A stretch of DNA of 64,000 nt. Origin: Phycisphaerales bacterium (GTDB lineage Bacteria; Planctomycetota; Phycisphaerae; Phycisphaerales; UBA1924). A program made the position numbers and the translations under genes. Below, one piece after another: positions 18,408 to 27,360 of the stretch. Location of the stretch: positions 62,001 through 126,000 of the forward strand of contig JAJDDJ010000001.1 in assembly GCA_029260395.1 (NCBI GenBank), in the 5' to 3' direction. Numbering within the stretch: position 1 is the stretch's first letter; each line of letters starts with the position of its first letter. Under the pieces are notes generated by a model, which was given only the letters and a program-made list of their open reading frames with translations, had not been told where the DNA came from and made no database searches.

Positions 18408-19178
18408 TTATCGGAACGAGCGCCGCAAGCCGCGCGCAGTCGCACGCTCATCGCCAGCGCCCACGAGACCATCGAGTGGCCCCCATAGCGCGTTACCGGA
18501 CGCGATCGGCTTACCGATCAGGTAGCTTGAGTAGGCGTGCAGCAAGCGCGCCGCGCGTGAGTCGTCCCCGGTGTGCCCCTTCTCGCTTCGAGCCAGCGCC
18601 CTGAGCAGGCCGATGGTCTCGCCCCGCACGCGCCACACGCTCGCGTTCGATCCGCTGCCCGGATCGCTGACCAGCCCGCCGAGGTGGGGATCGAACCCCA
18701 TGACTTCGGCAAGCTCGATCGCCTCGCCCGTGCGCACGTCGGCCCACAGCTCGGGGCGATGGCCCGTTTCATCGAGAGCCGCCCACTGGAACCCGAGCAC
18801 CGCCGAGTCCACGCCCAATGGAAGCCGGGCCAGGCAATCGCTCAACGCTCCGTACAACCCCGGATGCGGGTCGTGGTCCTGGATCAGCCTGCCCGCGAGG
18901 TCCGCCGCATACAGCCCGCCGTAGAACACATCGAGTGACCGCCTTGCCTCAGCCAGCACCCAGGTGAGATCCCAGTGGGTCACGATGGCCAGCTCTCGGC
19001 CCGGTTTGGTGATGAGCCCGATCTCGCCGCGCGTGATGGGCTCGAACCCTCCACTAAACGCGGCCTTGGGACGGCGCGAGCCCTTGGCCAGCCCGCGAAC
19101 AAGCCCGTGCTCGCGCGTCAGCACGCACACCGTTTGGCTGGTCTCGGACCACTCCCAGACGCGTACGCAGATCGCCAT
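18408..19178 (-). CDS. recO: DNA repair protein RecO
   Basis: RecO loads RecA with RecR and anneals SSB-coated strands. The 256-residue protein from ATG 19178 begins with the OB-fold typical of RecO (MAICVRVWEWSETSQTVCVLTREHGLVRGLAKGSRRPKA is seen as two blocks, residues 1-20 and 21-39). The helical C-terminal domain ends with LLHAYSSYLIGKPIASG. The four-cysteine zinc site of many RecO proteins is absent. A longer frame upstream is non-coding in look and overlaps the divergent dehydratase gene. Confidence 0.8.
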   Translation of the reverse strand: MAICVRVWEWSETSQTVCVLTREHGLVRGLAKGSRRPKAAFSGGFEPITRGEIGLITKPGRELAIVTHWDLTWVLAEARRSLDVFYGGLYAADLAGRLIQDHDPHPGLYGALSDCLARLPLGVDSAVLGFQWAALDETGHRPELWADVRTGEAIELAEVMGFDPHLGGLVSDPGSGSNASVWRVRGETIGLLRALARSEKGHTGDDSRAARLLHAYSSYLIGKPIASGNALWGPLDGLVGAGDERATARGLRRSFR

Positions 19179-19259
19179 GTCTTCGAATCGCTTCAAACTG
19201 CTCCTCGCGCCGATCGAGCCCCTGCCACAGACGCATACCCACAGACTATCCTGCGAGCG

Positions 19260-19688
19260 ATGCACTTCGACCTGATCGACTCTGTTCTCGAACGCTCTAA
19301 CGACCGGATCGTAACGATCAAGCTCGTGACGGCGGCCGAAGAGTACTTGCAGGACCATTTCGCGGGCTACCCCGTGCTGCCGGGCGTGTTCATGCTCGAA
19401 GCGATGGTCCAAGCCGCGCGCCGGCTCGAGGGCGTTGCCCCTGGCCAGAGCGCCAGGCTCTGTCTGGGCACCGTCCGTGCGCTCAAGTATGGCTCGTTTG
19501 TTCGCCCGGGTCAGGTGTTGCGGGTCACGATCGAGCGTGTCGCCCCCCACGACTACAAGGGCCGGGGCGAGGTGCTCGATGCTGGTGTGACCAGCACAGA
19601 CGCGGGCCCCGCCACGGCGTGCAGCGGGCGTTTTACGCTCCGAGCGCCCGAGCCCGCGCCAACTGAAACACCCCTCACAGACGCCTAG
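19260..19688 (+). CDS. Hotdog-fold FabA/FabZ-like dehydratase, first copy
   Basis: A 142-residue single-hotdog protein. HFAGYPVLPGVFMLEAMVQAA (about residues 32-52) carries the catalytic-type His and the PGV loop followed by Glu used by FabZ-type 3-hydroxyacyl-ACP dehydratases. It leads a three-gene set with an acyl carrier protein (62 bp gap) and a second hotdog protein, so it probably acts on an ACP-bound acyl chain. No ketosynthase is adjacent, so the product of the pathway is unclear. The ATG at 19260 is about 80 bp from recO's divergent start. Confidence 0.82.
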   Translation: MHFDLIDSVLERSNDRIVTIKLVTAAEEYLQDHFAGYPVLPGVFMLEAMVQAARRLEGVAPGQSARLCLGTVRALKYGSFVRPGQVLRVTIERVAPHDYKGRGEVLDAGVTSTDAGPATACSGRFTLRAPEPAPTETPLTDA

Positions 19689-19750
19689 ACTCTTGGCCCG
19701 CCCCGCTTGAATCGGGGCCTATCCAAGACTTGCGGTTGCCGGAGCGGCTG

Positions 19751-20137
19751 ATGACACGCGAAGAGATCTACGAATCGGTCAAGGAAGTCCTCGTTGAAGC
19801 GCTCGGCGTGGACGACGACGAGGTCACGCCCAAGGCGATCATCACCTCCGACCTCGGAGCCGAGTCGATCGACTTTCTCGATATTGTCTTCCAACTTGAA
19901 CAGGCGTTCGGCTTCAAGATCGCTCAGGGCGAGCTCTTCCCCGAGGGCGTCGCGAGCGACCCCGAGTACGTCCAAGACGGCAAGGTGACCGACAGGGGCA
20001 TCGCCGACCTCAAGGCCAAGATGCCCCACTTTGATTTCGCGCCCGTCGAGGCCGATCGCAAAATCGAGAGCGTCGCCAAGATCTTCACCGTCGACGCGAT
20101 CGTGTCGTTCTGCCAGCGCAAGCTCGCAGCGGCCTAA
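19751..20137 (+). CDS. Acyl carrier protein
   Basis: A 128-residue ACP, longer than the usual 80. The N-terminal part holds the canonical helix I (TREEIYESVKEVLVEALGV) and the phosphopantetheine site LGAESIDFLDIVFQLEQAF, where Ser of ES is the attachment residue in place of the usual DS. About 45 extra residues follow (ASDPEYVQDGK...AKIFTVDAIVSF) and resemble a second helical segment with the ACP-like end. ATG 19751 has GGAG seven bases upstream. Flanked by dehydratase-like genes. Confidence 0.9.
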   Translation: MTREEIYESVKEVLVEALGVDDDEVTPKAIITSDLGAESIDFLDIVFQLEQAFGFKIAQGELFPEGVASDPEYVQDGKVTDRGIADLKAKMPHFDFAPVEADRKIESVAKIFTVDAIVSFCQRKLAAA

Positions 20138-20165
20138 GTCGCCAAAGCTCACCGGAGAACCTGCT

Positions 20166-20702
20166 GTGCGCTGGCTGTGGATCGACCGCATCATTTCGCT
20201 CGAACCAGGCCGACGGCTGGTCGCGGTCAAGAACGTCAGCGCCGCCGAAGATCACCTTCACCAGCACTTCCCAGCAGAGGGCTCTGAGCGGGTGCTGCCG
20301 ATCATGCCCGGCTCATTGGTGATCGAGGGGATGGCGCAGACCGCGGGCATCCTCGTGGGCCACGCCGGAGCGTTCAAGGAAAAAGTCGTTCTCGCCAAGG
20401 TGTCCAAAGCTGAGTTGACCGCCGACGCAACTCCGGGCTGCACGCTTCGCTATACCGCGAACCTCACGCAGCGCACGCACCAGGGCGCCGCGACCGAGGG
20501 CAAGGTCGAGCTGCGCGGCCCAGCCGATGACGCCTTCACCGAGATCGGCGCGATCAACCTCGTGTTCAGCCATCTCGATCACAACGGTGCGGGCGAGGCG
20601 TTTCCCGAGCACAACTTCGTGTTCGGCGAGACGTTCAAGAACCTGCTGCGCAACAGCGGGATCGACCCCGACAAGGTCGAGCCGCTACCGATCGAGGCCT
20701 GA
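20166..20702 (+). CDS. Hotdog-fold FabA/FabZ-like dehydratase, second copy
   Basis: A 178-residue protein starting at GTG 20166 with GGAG in good position. WIDRIISLEPGRRLVAVKNVS opens the domain and HFPAEGSERVLPIMPGSLVIEGMAQTAG carries the His and PGSLxxE catalytic-type residues. It is longer than the first copy and has an acidic loop before the active-site turn. Together with the preceding ACP and hotdog gene it makes a small acyl-modification cassette. It converges on aroDE with 14 bp between stops. Confidence 0.85.
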   Translation: MRWLWIDRIISLEPGRRLVAVKNVSAAEDHLHQHFPAEGSERVLPIMPGSLVIEGMAQTAGILVGHAGAFKEKVVLAKVSKAELTADATPGCTLRYTANLTQRTHQGAATEGKVELRGPADDAFTEIGAINLVFSHLDHNGAGEAFPEHNFVFGETFKNLLRNSGIDPDKVEPLPIEA

Positions 20703-20716
20703 GCGCACGAGAGCGG

Positions 20717-22396
20717 TCACTCAGCGCTGAGCTTTTCCCGCACCAGCCGATCAAACAGCCCTTCGGGCGGCTTCTGGCCGGTCCACATGTGAAACTGCAA
20801 CTCAGCTTGAGCGACGAACATCTGCACGCCGTCTATGGTGCGAAAGCCGTGTTCTTTGGCTGCCTTGAGCATCGGCGTCTCGATCGGGTTGTAGACCGTA
20901 TCGAAGAACACCGTTTCCGGCGGCAGCTTGCCCGCGAGTTCGTGGACCGGGATGGACATGCCGTCAGGCTCCGGGCCATCCTTCATGCCGACGGGCGTGC
21001 AGTTGATATAGATATCACATCTCGTGCCTGGCAGATCATCCAGTGAGTGAACCGTAATGACACCCTCTGGCTTGGATAAGCCGGAACTCTCCCAATCCGC
21101 CTTGGCGATTGTCGTGACAAGATCTTCCGCACGATCTCTTGATCTGTTGTGTAGGTTTACGCTGGAGCCGCGTTGAAGGAGCCAAGAGACGATTGCCCGT
21201 GATACGCCACCTGCACCAACTACCCTAATACTGAGGTCTCGCCAAACTGTGTCATCGTTTCCCAAGAGCTCGACGGCAGCGACATCCGTATTGATGAAGA
21301 AGCTAAACGGATCTCCTCCGCAGTCGATGTCTCGTGCGAATGTGTTTGCAGCGCCAATTACGGCAACAGAGGGGCTGTGTTCAACCAAATAGAGATTCAG
21401 CACGCGATCTTGACCATCGCTTGCAACACTCTCTCGCTCATACAATGAGGCTGCGTTCTGCTTGTGCGGAAGAGTGATACTCGCTCCAGACAACGCTACC
21501 CCGTCGTCATTGACCAGCGCCGCAAACGTCGCCTTGAAGCTCGCGTAGCTCGCCTCGTCGTCCTTCTCATCCGCCGCCACCGGCATCGGCAGGTACACGC
21601 CGTCCCAGCCGATGGCCCCGAACCCCGCGTTGTGAACGAGCGGCGACATGCTGTGCGTCACCGGCCACCCGATCACGCCGTAGACCTTGGTGGCTTGGCC
21701 GATCTTGCGGAACCGGTACAGGTTGAACAGCTCCTCGAGCGTGGGCTGACCCGGCGCGGTCGTCGCGCTGTCACGCAATGCTGCGAACGTGAGCAGGCCT
21801 CCGAACTTGGGCGCGAGCACCCGGCTCATCAGTCCGAACTCGCCCATGCCAAGCGCGATCGTCGGCTTGGGTGCATCGCGCAGAATCTCGAATAGCTCTA
21901 GGTTGTCCCGCAGGCTCCGCGCGCGGTACGCGACCTTCACCACGGTCGCAAAGTCGGCCTGGTACGCCTGGCTCAGCCGGCGTGTCAGGTCGGCCGGCCG
22001 GCCTTCGAAATCGTGCATCGAGACGATCACGCCCGTGTCACGCGACGCGATGGCTTTGAGCGCACGCTCGTGGCCGGCCGTCCGCGCGAGTTCAATGTCC
22101 ACGTACCGCGGCGGCCTGGGCAGGCCCGCGAGCCTGCTGTACAGCGCGACCACGCCCGCGGCATCAAGCTCGCTCTCGCCGCCCTCGCTCGAATGCCGGC
22201 ACGTCACAATCGTCGGCAGGGCACAATCGGTAACAAGGTGCGACAGGTCGTCCGCCCGCTTGGCATCAGAGCCCGCATGGATGAAGCCGTCGATGCGAAG
22301 CTCGACGAGGTCCGCGCCGTGCTCAGCGGACAACGCCGCCTCAGCGAGGGCCTGCTCGACGCTCTCCACCATGATGGGCACACAGACCAGTGTCAT
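20717..22396 (-). CDS. aroDE: Bifunctional 3-dehydroquinate dehydratase / shikimate dehydrogenase
   Basis: Steps three and four of the shikimate pathway in one 559-residue chain. Residues about 1-235 are type I AroD: VELRIDGF, TCRHSSEGG, SMHDFEG (His) and VVKVAYRARS (Schiff-base Lys). Residues about 240-550 are AroE: GVIGWPVTHSMSPLVHNAGF, the catalytic Lys in ITLPHKQ, the nucleotide-binding VVGAGGVSRAIV and INCTPVGM. The stretch coding for residues about 306-446 is clearly lower in GC than the rest of the gene. The fusion order is known in plants and some planctomycetes and chlamydiae. Confidence 0.94.
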   Translation of the reverse strand: MTLVCVPIMVESVEQALAEAALSAEHGADLVELRIDGFIHAGSDAKRADDLSHLVTDCALPTIVTCRHSSEGGESELDAAGVVALYSRLAGLPRPPRYVDIELARTAGHERALKAIASRDTGVIVSMHDFEGRPADLTRRLSQAYQADFATVVKVAYRARSLRDNLELFEILRDAPKPTIALGMGEFGLMSRVLAPKFGGLLTFAALRDSATTAPGQPTLEELFNLYRFRKIGQATKVYGVIGWPVTHSMSPLVHNAGFGAIGWDGVYLPMPVAADEKDDEASYASFKATFAALVNDDGVALSGASITLPHKQNAASLYERESVASDGQDRVLNLYLVEHSPSVAVIGAANTFARDIDCGGDPFSFFINTDVAAVELLGNDDTVWRDLSIRVVGAGGVSRAIVSWLLQRGSSVNLHNRSRDRAEDLVTTIAKADWESSGLSKPEGVITVHSLDDLPGTRCDIYINCTPVGMKDGPEPDGMSIPVHELAGKLPPETVFFDTVYNPIETPMLKAAKEHGFRTIDGVQMFVAQAELQFHMWTGQKPPEGLFDRLVREKLSAE

Positions 22397-22427
22397 GCAG
22401 CGAGTCTAGCGGTGATGTTTGGTTGGC

Positions 22428-23726
22428 TCAGTCGGCTCTGGCAGGCAATCGGGTGAGCCGGGGGAGCTTGAGGTACGTGCCGCACCGCCACAGGTACTCG
22501 AACGGCCCCATCGTGAACGCTTTGAGCCACAGCGAACTGAACACGAGCTGGCCCACATAGATGCCGAAGACGATCCCGACCATTGGCACGCGCGTAATCT
22601 CGCCGTACATTCCGAGACCCCAGTGCTGGGCGATGAACGCGACCAGCACCGACTGCATGAGGTAGTTGGTCAGCGCCATTCGTCCCGCCGAGGCGATGGC
22701 CCGCGCGAGCCACGCCATCGCGCCGCATCGGGCGAGCCAGACCGCGAGCCCGATGTAGCCGATGCTGACCGCTGGGCCGGTGAGGTGGGTGAGCCCGGTT
22801 GCGACCGCGCCCATCGCGGACATCGGGCCGAAGGCCTCGCTCAATACCGTCGCCGCGACCGCACCGGGCAATCCGACCGTGAGCCCGATGAGCAGGAACC
22901 GGCGCGGCCACTGAGAACGAGAAGCGGTGAGGGCGCCGGAACGCATGATCGCCCCGCCGAGGAAAAACATCGCCGGCACGTGCAGCACCACGCCGAACAG
23001 GACCATCCAGAAGATGGTGCCCATGAACCAGTTGATGGCGCGCATGCCGACCGCGTGCGCGTACGGCCCATTGCCGAAGGCGTCGGTCTCGGCTGCCGCC
23101 CACGCGGGAAGCTCTGGCCCGCCCTGAATCTCGCCTGCCTGCATGGCCTCCCAGAAGCCAGTAAACGTGGTTACCTCGGCCACGGACCGGTCAGGCGGGG
23201 TCATTTGCGCAAACCCGTAGCCCAGGCCCGCACCCCATAGCGCCGCGACGGCCATGAGCGACAGCGCGACCGTGAGCATGGTTCGCGTCGATAGCCGAGG
23301 GGCGAACCACATGAGCACCAGCGCGAAGCACGCGTAGTAGATCAGAATGTCGCCGTACCATATGAAAAACGCGTGCGCGATGCCGAACGCGAGCAGCAGC
23401 GCGACCCGCCGCAGGTACGCCGGAGCGAACTCCCGGCCCGCGGCCTTGGCCCGGTCGTACATCAGCACCATGCCCATGCCGAACAGCATGGAGAACAGCG
23501 GGTACGACTTCGACTCAAAGAAGATGCGAGTAGCGTAATGGGCGATCTGGCCCGCGAGACCTTCGTTGCCCCCGCCGCCCTCGAACATCCACTTCATGGG
23601 CTGGACCATCATCTGGATATTGACCATGAAGATACCGAACAGCGCGATCCCGCGAGCGACATCGAGCGCCGCGATGCGTTCGGTCGGCGCGGTTGGTCTC
23701 AGCTCCTCAGGTGTCGTGATGCTCAT
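22428..23726 (-). CDS. DUF418/YeiB-family membrane protein
   Basis: A 432-residue polytopic protein. The N-terminus RIAALDVARGIALFGIFMVN is the start signature of the DUF1624/DUF418 group (heparan-acetyltransferase-like fold), and the C-terminal third (GRMALTNYLMQSVLVAFI, GPFEYLWRCGTY) matches DUF418. About ten hydrophobic helices are visible. Members are thought to be membrane acyltransferases or transporters, but the substrate is unknown. It ends 31 bp before the aroDE start region and follows prfA with a 41 bp gap. Confidence 0.85.
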   Translation of the reverse strand: MSITTPEELRPTAPTERIAALDVARGIALFGIFMVNIQMMVQPMKWMFEGGGGNEGLAGQIAHYATRIFFESKSYPLFSMLFGMGMVLMYDRAKAAGREFAPAYLRRVALLLAFGIAHAFFIWYGDILIYYACFALVLMWFAPRLSTRTMLTVALSLMAVAALWGAGLGYGFAQMTPPDRSVAEVTTFTGFWEAMQAGEIQGGPELPAWAAAETDAFGNGPYAHAVGMRAINWFMGTIFWMVLFGVVLHVPAMFFLGGAIMRSGALTASRSQWPRRFLLIGLTVGLPGAVAATVLSEAFGPMSAMGAVATGLTHLTGPAVSIGYIGLAVWLARCGAMAWLARAIASAGRMALTNYLMQSVLVAFIAQHWGLGMYGEITRVPMVGIVFGIYVGQLVFSSLWLKAFTMGPFEYLWRCGTYLKLPRLTRLPARAD

Positions 23727-23767
23727 GGTCAGCCTCCGTTGTTCGGCACGAGGTGGTCGTCGCGAGC

Positions 23768-24862
23768 CTACAGCGCTTCGAGCCGCCGCTGGGTTTCCTG
23801 ATCGCGGAGCGCCTCGAACATGCTGGCGAGGTCGCCCGCGACGATCTGTGAAGTCTTGAACTTCTGGTCGAGCCGCTGGTCCGCGGTGATGTCGTCCTGG
23901 TACCGGTACACCCTGATTTTCTCGCTCCGTGAAGCTGAGCCGATCTGCGCGTTGCGGTCGGCGGACCGCTCGCTCTCGGCCCGTTCCCGCTCAAGTTCCG
24001 CGACCCGGGCCTTGAGCAGTCGGCGGGCCTTCTCCCTGTTTTGGGCCTGGCTCTTGGATTCTTGCATCCGCACTTCCACGCCTGTGGGCGTATGCACCAT
24101 GTGGACCGCGGTGGCCACCTTGTTGACGTTCTGCCCGCCGGGGCCCTGGCTGGTCGTCACGTGCTCGACCACGTCCTTGTTCCAATCGATTTTGACCTCC
24201 ACGTCCTCGGCCTCGGGCAGCACCGCGACGGTTGCTGTCGAGGTGTGGATCCGCCCCTGCGTCTCGGTCGCGGGCACGCGCTTGACCGAGTGCACGCCGG
24301 CCTCAAACGCGAGCGCCGACCACACGCCCTCGCCCTTGACGCTCACGACCGCGTGGCGGACCCCACCGAGCGAGGCATCGGCGCTCACCGAGAGCACCTC
24401 CCACGCCCAGCTGCGCGATTGCGCGTAACGCTCGTACATTGCGGTCAGGTCGCGTGCCCAGAGCCCGGCCTCGTCGCCGCCGGTGCCGGCGCGGAGTTCG
24501 AGAATCACCGAACCGATCTGCTCATCGCTCGAGTTCACCAGCCGGCGCTGCAACGACTCCACGCTCGCGATCAGCGCCGCCTTCGCCCCGGGCAATTCTT
24601 CGCTCGCAAGCTCGCGCAGCTCGGCATCATCCCCCGAGGCGGCCTGCTCAAGTTCCTCAAGCTCAGCGAGCAGCGCTTGCCACCGCTCAAACTGCCCCAC
24701 TGGTCCATCGAGCGCCGCCTTGCGGATCGCGAGGTCCCGCGACACCCGGTGGTCGGCCATCACCTCGGGCTCGGCCAGCTCGCGTTCGAGGGCATCGCGC
24801 TGGTCGCGCATCGCTCCCAGTCGAAGAACCACCGCATCAGAGAGCAACCAAGCGTCAGGCAT
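23768..24862 (-). CDS. prfA: Peptide chain release factor 1
   Basis: Class I release factor, recognising UAA and UAG. The GGQ motif that triggers hydrolysis is in TSQGPGGQNVNKVATAVHM near residue 240. The codon-recognition tripeptide reads PAT in RVPATETQGRIHTS, which is the RF1 PxT form and not the RF2 SPF. It has 364 residues. A prmC (HemK) methyltransferase gene, often next to prfA, is not adjacent. Confidence 0.95.
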   Translation of the reverse strand: MPDAWLLSDAVVLRLGAMRDQRDALERELAEPEVMADHRVSRDLAIRKAALDGPVGQFERWQALLAELEELEQAASGDDAELRELASEELPGAKAALIASVESLQRRLVNSSDEQIGSVILELRAGTGGDEAGLWARDLTAMYERYAQSRSWAWEVLSVSADASLGGVRHAVVSVKGEGVWSALAFEAGVHSVKRVPATETQGRIHTSTATVAVLPEAEDVEVKIDWNKDVVEHVTTSQGPGGQNVNKVATAVHMVHTPTGVEVRMQESKSQAQNREKARRLLKARVAELERERAESERSADRNAQIGSASRSEKIRVYRYQDDITADQRLDQKFKTSQIVAGDLASMFEALRDQETQRRLEAL

Positions 24863-24997
24863 CGGCTAACCATACCCTGCTGATGCCGCCTCGCGGTCGC
24901 ATCTTCTGGGGCCTGATTCAATGGCTCGATTCCGACCAAGCCCCGGGCGCCGCTACGCTCGGCCTTCACAACGACCCGCAGCCGAACGGAGTTGCCC

Positions 24998-25993
24998 TTG
25001 TCTGACGCCATCGTGATGGAACAACTCACCAAACGCTTCGGGGCCAAGACCGCGGTCGACGCGATGGACCTGACGCTGCCCACCGGGGCTCTCTACGGCT
25101 TCATCGGCCCCAATGGCGCGGGCAAGACGACCACCATCCGCATGATCATGTCCATCCTCTTCCCGGACGCTGGCAGGCTCAGCGTGCTGGGCAAGGCGAG
25201 CGCCACCGAGAGCAAGGACCGCATCGGGTACCTGCCCGAAGAGCGCGGCGTCTACCGCAAGATGAAGGTTTCGGCCTTCCTCCGCCACATGGGAACGCTC
25301 AAGGGCGTCACGGGCCAGACGCTCAAGACCCGCGTGGACGACTGGCTTGAGCGCGTCGAGCTCGCCAGCGTCGCCAAAAAAAAATGCGAAGAGCTCAGCA
25401 AGGGCATGCAGCAGAAGGTCCAGTTCATCGCGTCCGTGCTGCACGAGCCCGAGCTGATCATCCTCGATGAACCCTTCAGCGGCCTCGACCCGGTCAGCAC
25501 GAGGCTGCTGCGTTCACTCATCACCGAGCAACACGCACAGGGCCGAACGATCATTTTCTCGACGCACGTGATGGCCCACGCCGAGGAGCTTTGTGACCGC
25601 ATCGTGATGATCAACCAGGGCAAAAAGGTCCTCGACGGCACGATGGACGAGATCCGCGCCCAGTACACCGCGCGTTCCATCCTGTTCAACCCGCTCGATG
25701 AAGCCAGTGGTCTCGATGCCGCGCGTGCATTGCCCGAGATCGAATCCGTCGAGCCGCGCGACGCGACGTTCGAAGCGACCGTCCACCCCGATACCGACCC
25801 CCAGCAGGTCATGCTCAAGCTGCTGACCGCTGTGCCATCGAGGACCATCGCGGTGCGCCGGCCGACGCTAGAGGATGTGTTCGTGGAGATCGTCACGACC
25901 AACAGCGGCGGCGTGAAGGACGAATCAGCCCTGCGTGCCGAGCTACGGGGCGAAGGCCAGCGAGAAGAAATCACCGAGGAGGCCGGCTCATGA
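24998..25993 (+). CDS. ABC transporter ATP-binding protein (NatA-like)
   Basis: A 331-residue ABC ATPase of the ABC-2 exporter type. Walker A GPNGAGKTT is near residue 37, the signature appears as ELSKGMQQKVQF, Walker B as LIILDEPFSGLDP, with the H-loop in FSTHVMAHAEEL. The C-terminal 90 residues form the DUF4162-like domain of NatA-type proteins. TTG 24998 is chosen because GGAG precedes it by 7 bases. The stop overlaps the permease start by 4 bp. Confidence 0.93.
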   Translation: MSDAIVMEQLTKRFGAKTAVDAMDLTLPTGALYGFIGPNGAGKTTTIRMIMSILFPDAGRLSVLGKASATESKDRIGYLPEERGVYRKMKVSAFLRHMGTLKGVTGQTLKTRVDDWLERVELASVAKKKCEELSKGMQQKVQFIASVLHEPELIILDEPFSGLDPVSTRLLRSLITEQHAQGRTIIFSTHVMAHAEELCDRIVMINQGKKVLDGTMDEIRAQYTARSILFNPLDEASGLDAARALPEIESVEPRDATFEATVHPDTDPQQVMLKLLTAVPSRTIAVRRPTLEDVFVEIVTTNSGGVKDESALRAELRGEGQREEITEEAGS

Positions 25994-27360
25994 AACGCAT
26001 TCTTCGAGTCGCCACGCGCGAGTACGCATCGACCGTGCTCACCAAGGGGTTCATCATCGGCGCGTTCGTCGTGCCGGCGATCGTGACCGCGGCCATCCCG
26101 CTGATTGTGATCCTGACCAACCAGGCCGTCGCGCCGCAGGTCAAAGGCCGAATCGCGCTGATCGACCGCAGCCAGATGGTCGCGGTCGAGGTGGGAAAGC
26201 GGCTGGACCTGGAGCGCGCGGAGGCCAACAAGAAGACCATTGAGGCCGAGACCGCCGCCGAGGCCGGGGGCGACTTTTTCGAGAGGATGAAGCAGAAACA
26301 GCTCCAACGGGTCGCCGCCAGCACCGCGATCCTCACGCTCGAAACCATCGACCAAGCGACCACCGACGACGAGGCCAAAGATCTGATCCGTAACGACGAC
26401 TCGTCGGGTGACGACTCGCTCGTCGCCGTCATCGAGGTGGACGCCGACGCCGTCGCTAAGCCCCAAGACCAAGAGCAGTTCGGCGGCTACTCGATCTACG
26501 TCAAGCCGGGCCTCGACGACCGCAACATCAGTTTCATCCGCGATGCCATACGCGGCTCGATCAAGACCGCCCGCTACGCCGAAAACGGCGTGACGGCATC
26601 TGAGATCGAAGCCCTCGTCACCGTCATCGGCCAAGACACGCAGGAAGTCACCGCCACGGGCGAGCGCGAGGGCACCGAGGTGCTCCGCCTCATGCTGCCT
26701 TTCGCGTTCATGCTGCTCATCATGATCTCGGTCATGATCGGCGGACAGTACCTGCTGACCACGACCGTCGAGGAGAAATCCAGCCGGGTGGTCGAGATCC
26801 TGCTCAGCGCGATCTCGCCGATGCAGCTCATGAGCGGCAAAATCCTCGGGCAGATGGGCGTCGGATTCACCATCATGCTCATCTACGGCGGGCTCTCGGG
26901 CGGGGCGCTGCTGGTCTTCGGCCTCGGCGACGTGCTCAGCGTGCAGAGCGTTGTGCTGCTGGTCGTCTACTTCGTGCTCGCGTACTCCATGATCGCGTCG
27001 CTGCTCGCCGCCGTCGGAAGCGCGGTCAACGATCTCCGTGAGGCCCAGGCCCTGCAGACACCCGTGATGATGTTCACGATGCTGCCTTACCTGTTCTGGA
27101 TGCCCATCAGCCGCGACCCCAACTCCACGCTCGCGGTCGTGCTGAGCTTCATCCCCCCGATCAACCCTTTCGTGATGATCATGCGCGTCACATCCACCGC
27201 CCCGCCCCCGATGTGGCAGATCGTCGGCAGCCTCGTCACCGCCACCCTCGGCGCGTGGTTCTGCCTGTGGATCGCGGCCAAAGTCTTCCGCGTCGGGCTG
27301 CTCATGTTCGGTAAGCCCCCAAACCTCGCCACGCTCATCAAGTGGATCCGAATGGCATGA
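25990..27360 (+). CDS. ABC-2 type permease (NatB-like)
   Basis: A 456-residue membrane partner of the ATPase before it. One N-terminal transmembrane helix (GFIIGAFVVPAIVTAAIPLIV) is followed by a large extracytoplasmic domain (about residues 45-225). Five or more helices follow, beginning with LPFAFMLLIMISVMIGGQYLL and the typical TTTVEEKSSRVVEILLSAISP. Family members export sodium ions or unknown solutes; the substrate here is unknown. ATGA overlaps exist at both ends, with the ATPase stop and the methyltransferase start. Confidence 0.92.
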   Translation: MKRILRVATREYASTVLTKGFIIGAFVVPAIVTAAIPLIVILTNQAVAPQVKGRIALIDRSQMVAVEVGKRLDLERAEANKKTIEAETAAEAGGDFFERMKQKQLQRVAASTAILTLETIDQATTDDEAKDLIRNDDSSGDDSLVAVIEVDADAVAKPQDQEQFGGYSIYVKPGLDDRNISFIRDAIRGSIKTARYAENGVTASEIEALVTVIGQDTQEVTATGEREGTEVLRLMLPFAFMLLIMISVMIGGQYLLTTTVEEKSSRVVEILLSAISPMQLMSGKILGQMGVGFTIMLIYGGLSGGALLVFGLGDVLSVQSVVLLVVYFVLAYSMIASLLAAVGSAVNDLREAQALQTPVMMFTMLPYLFWMPISRDPNSTLAVVLSFIPPINPFVMIMRVTSTAPPPMWQIVGSLVTATLGAWFCLWIAAKVFRVGLLMFGKPPNLATLIKWIRMA

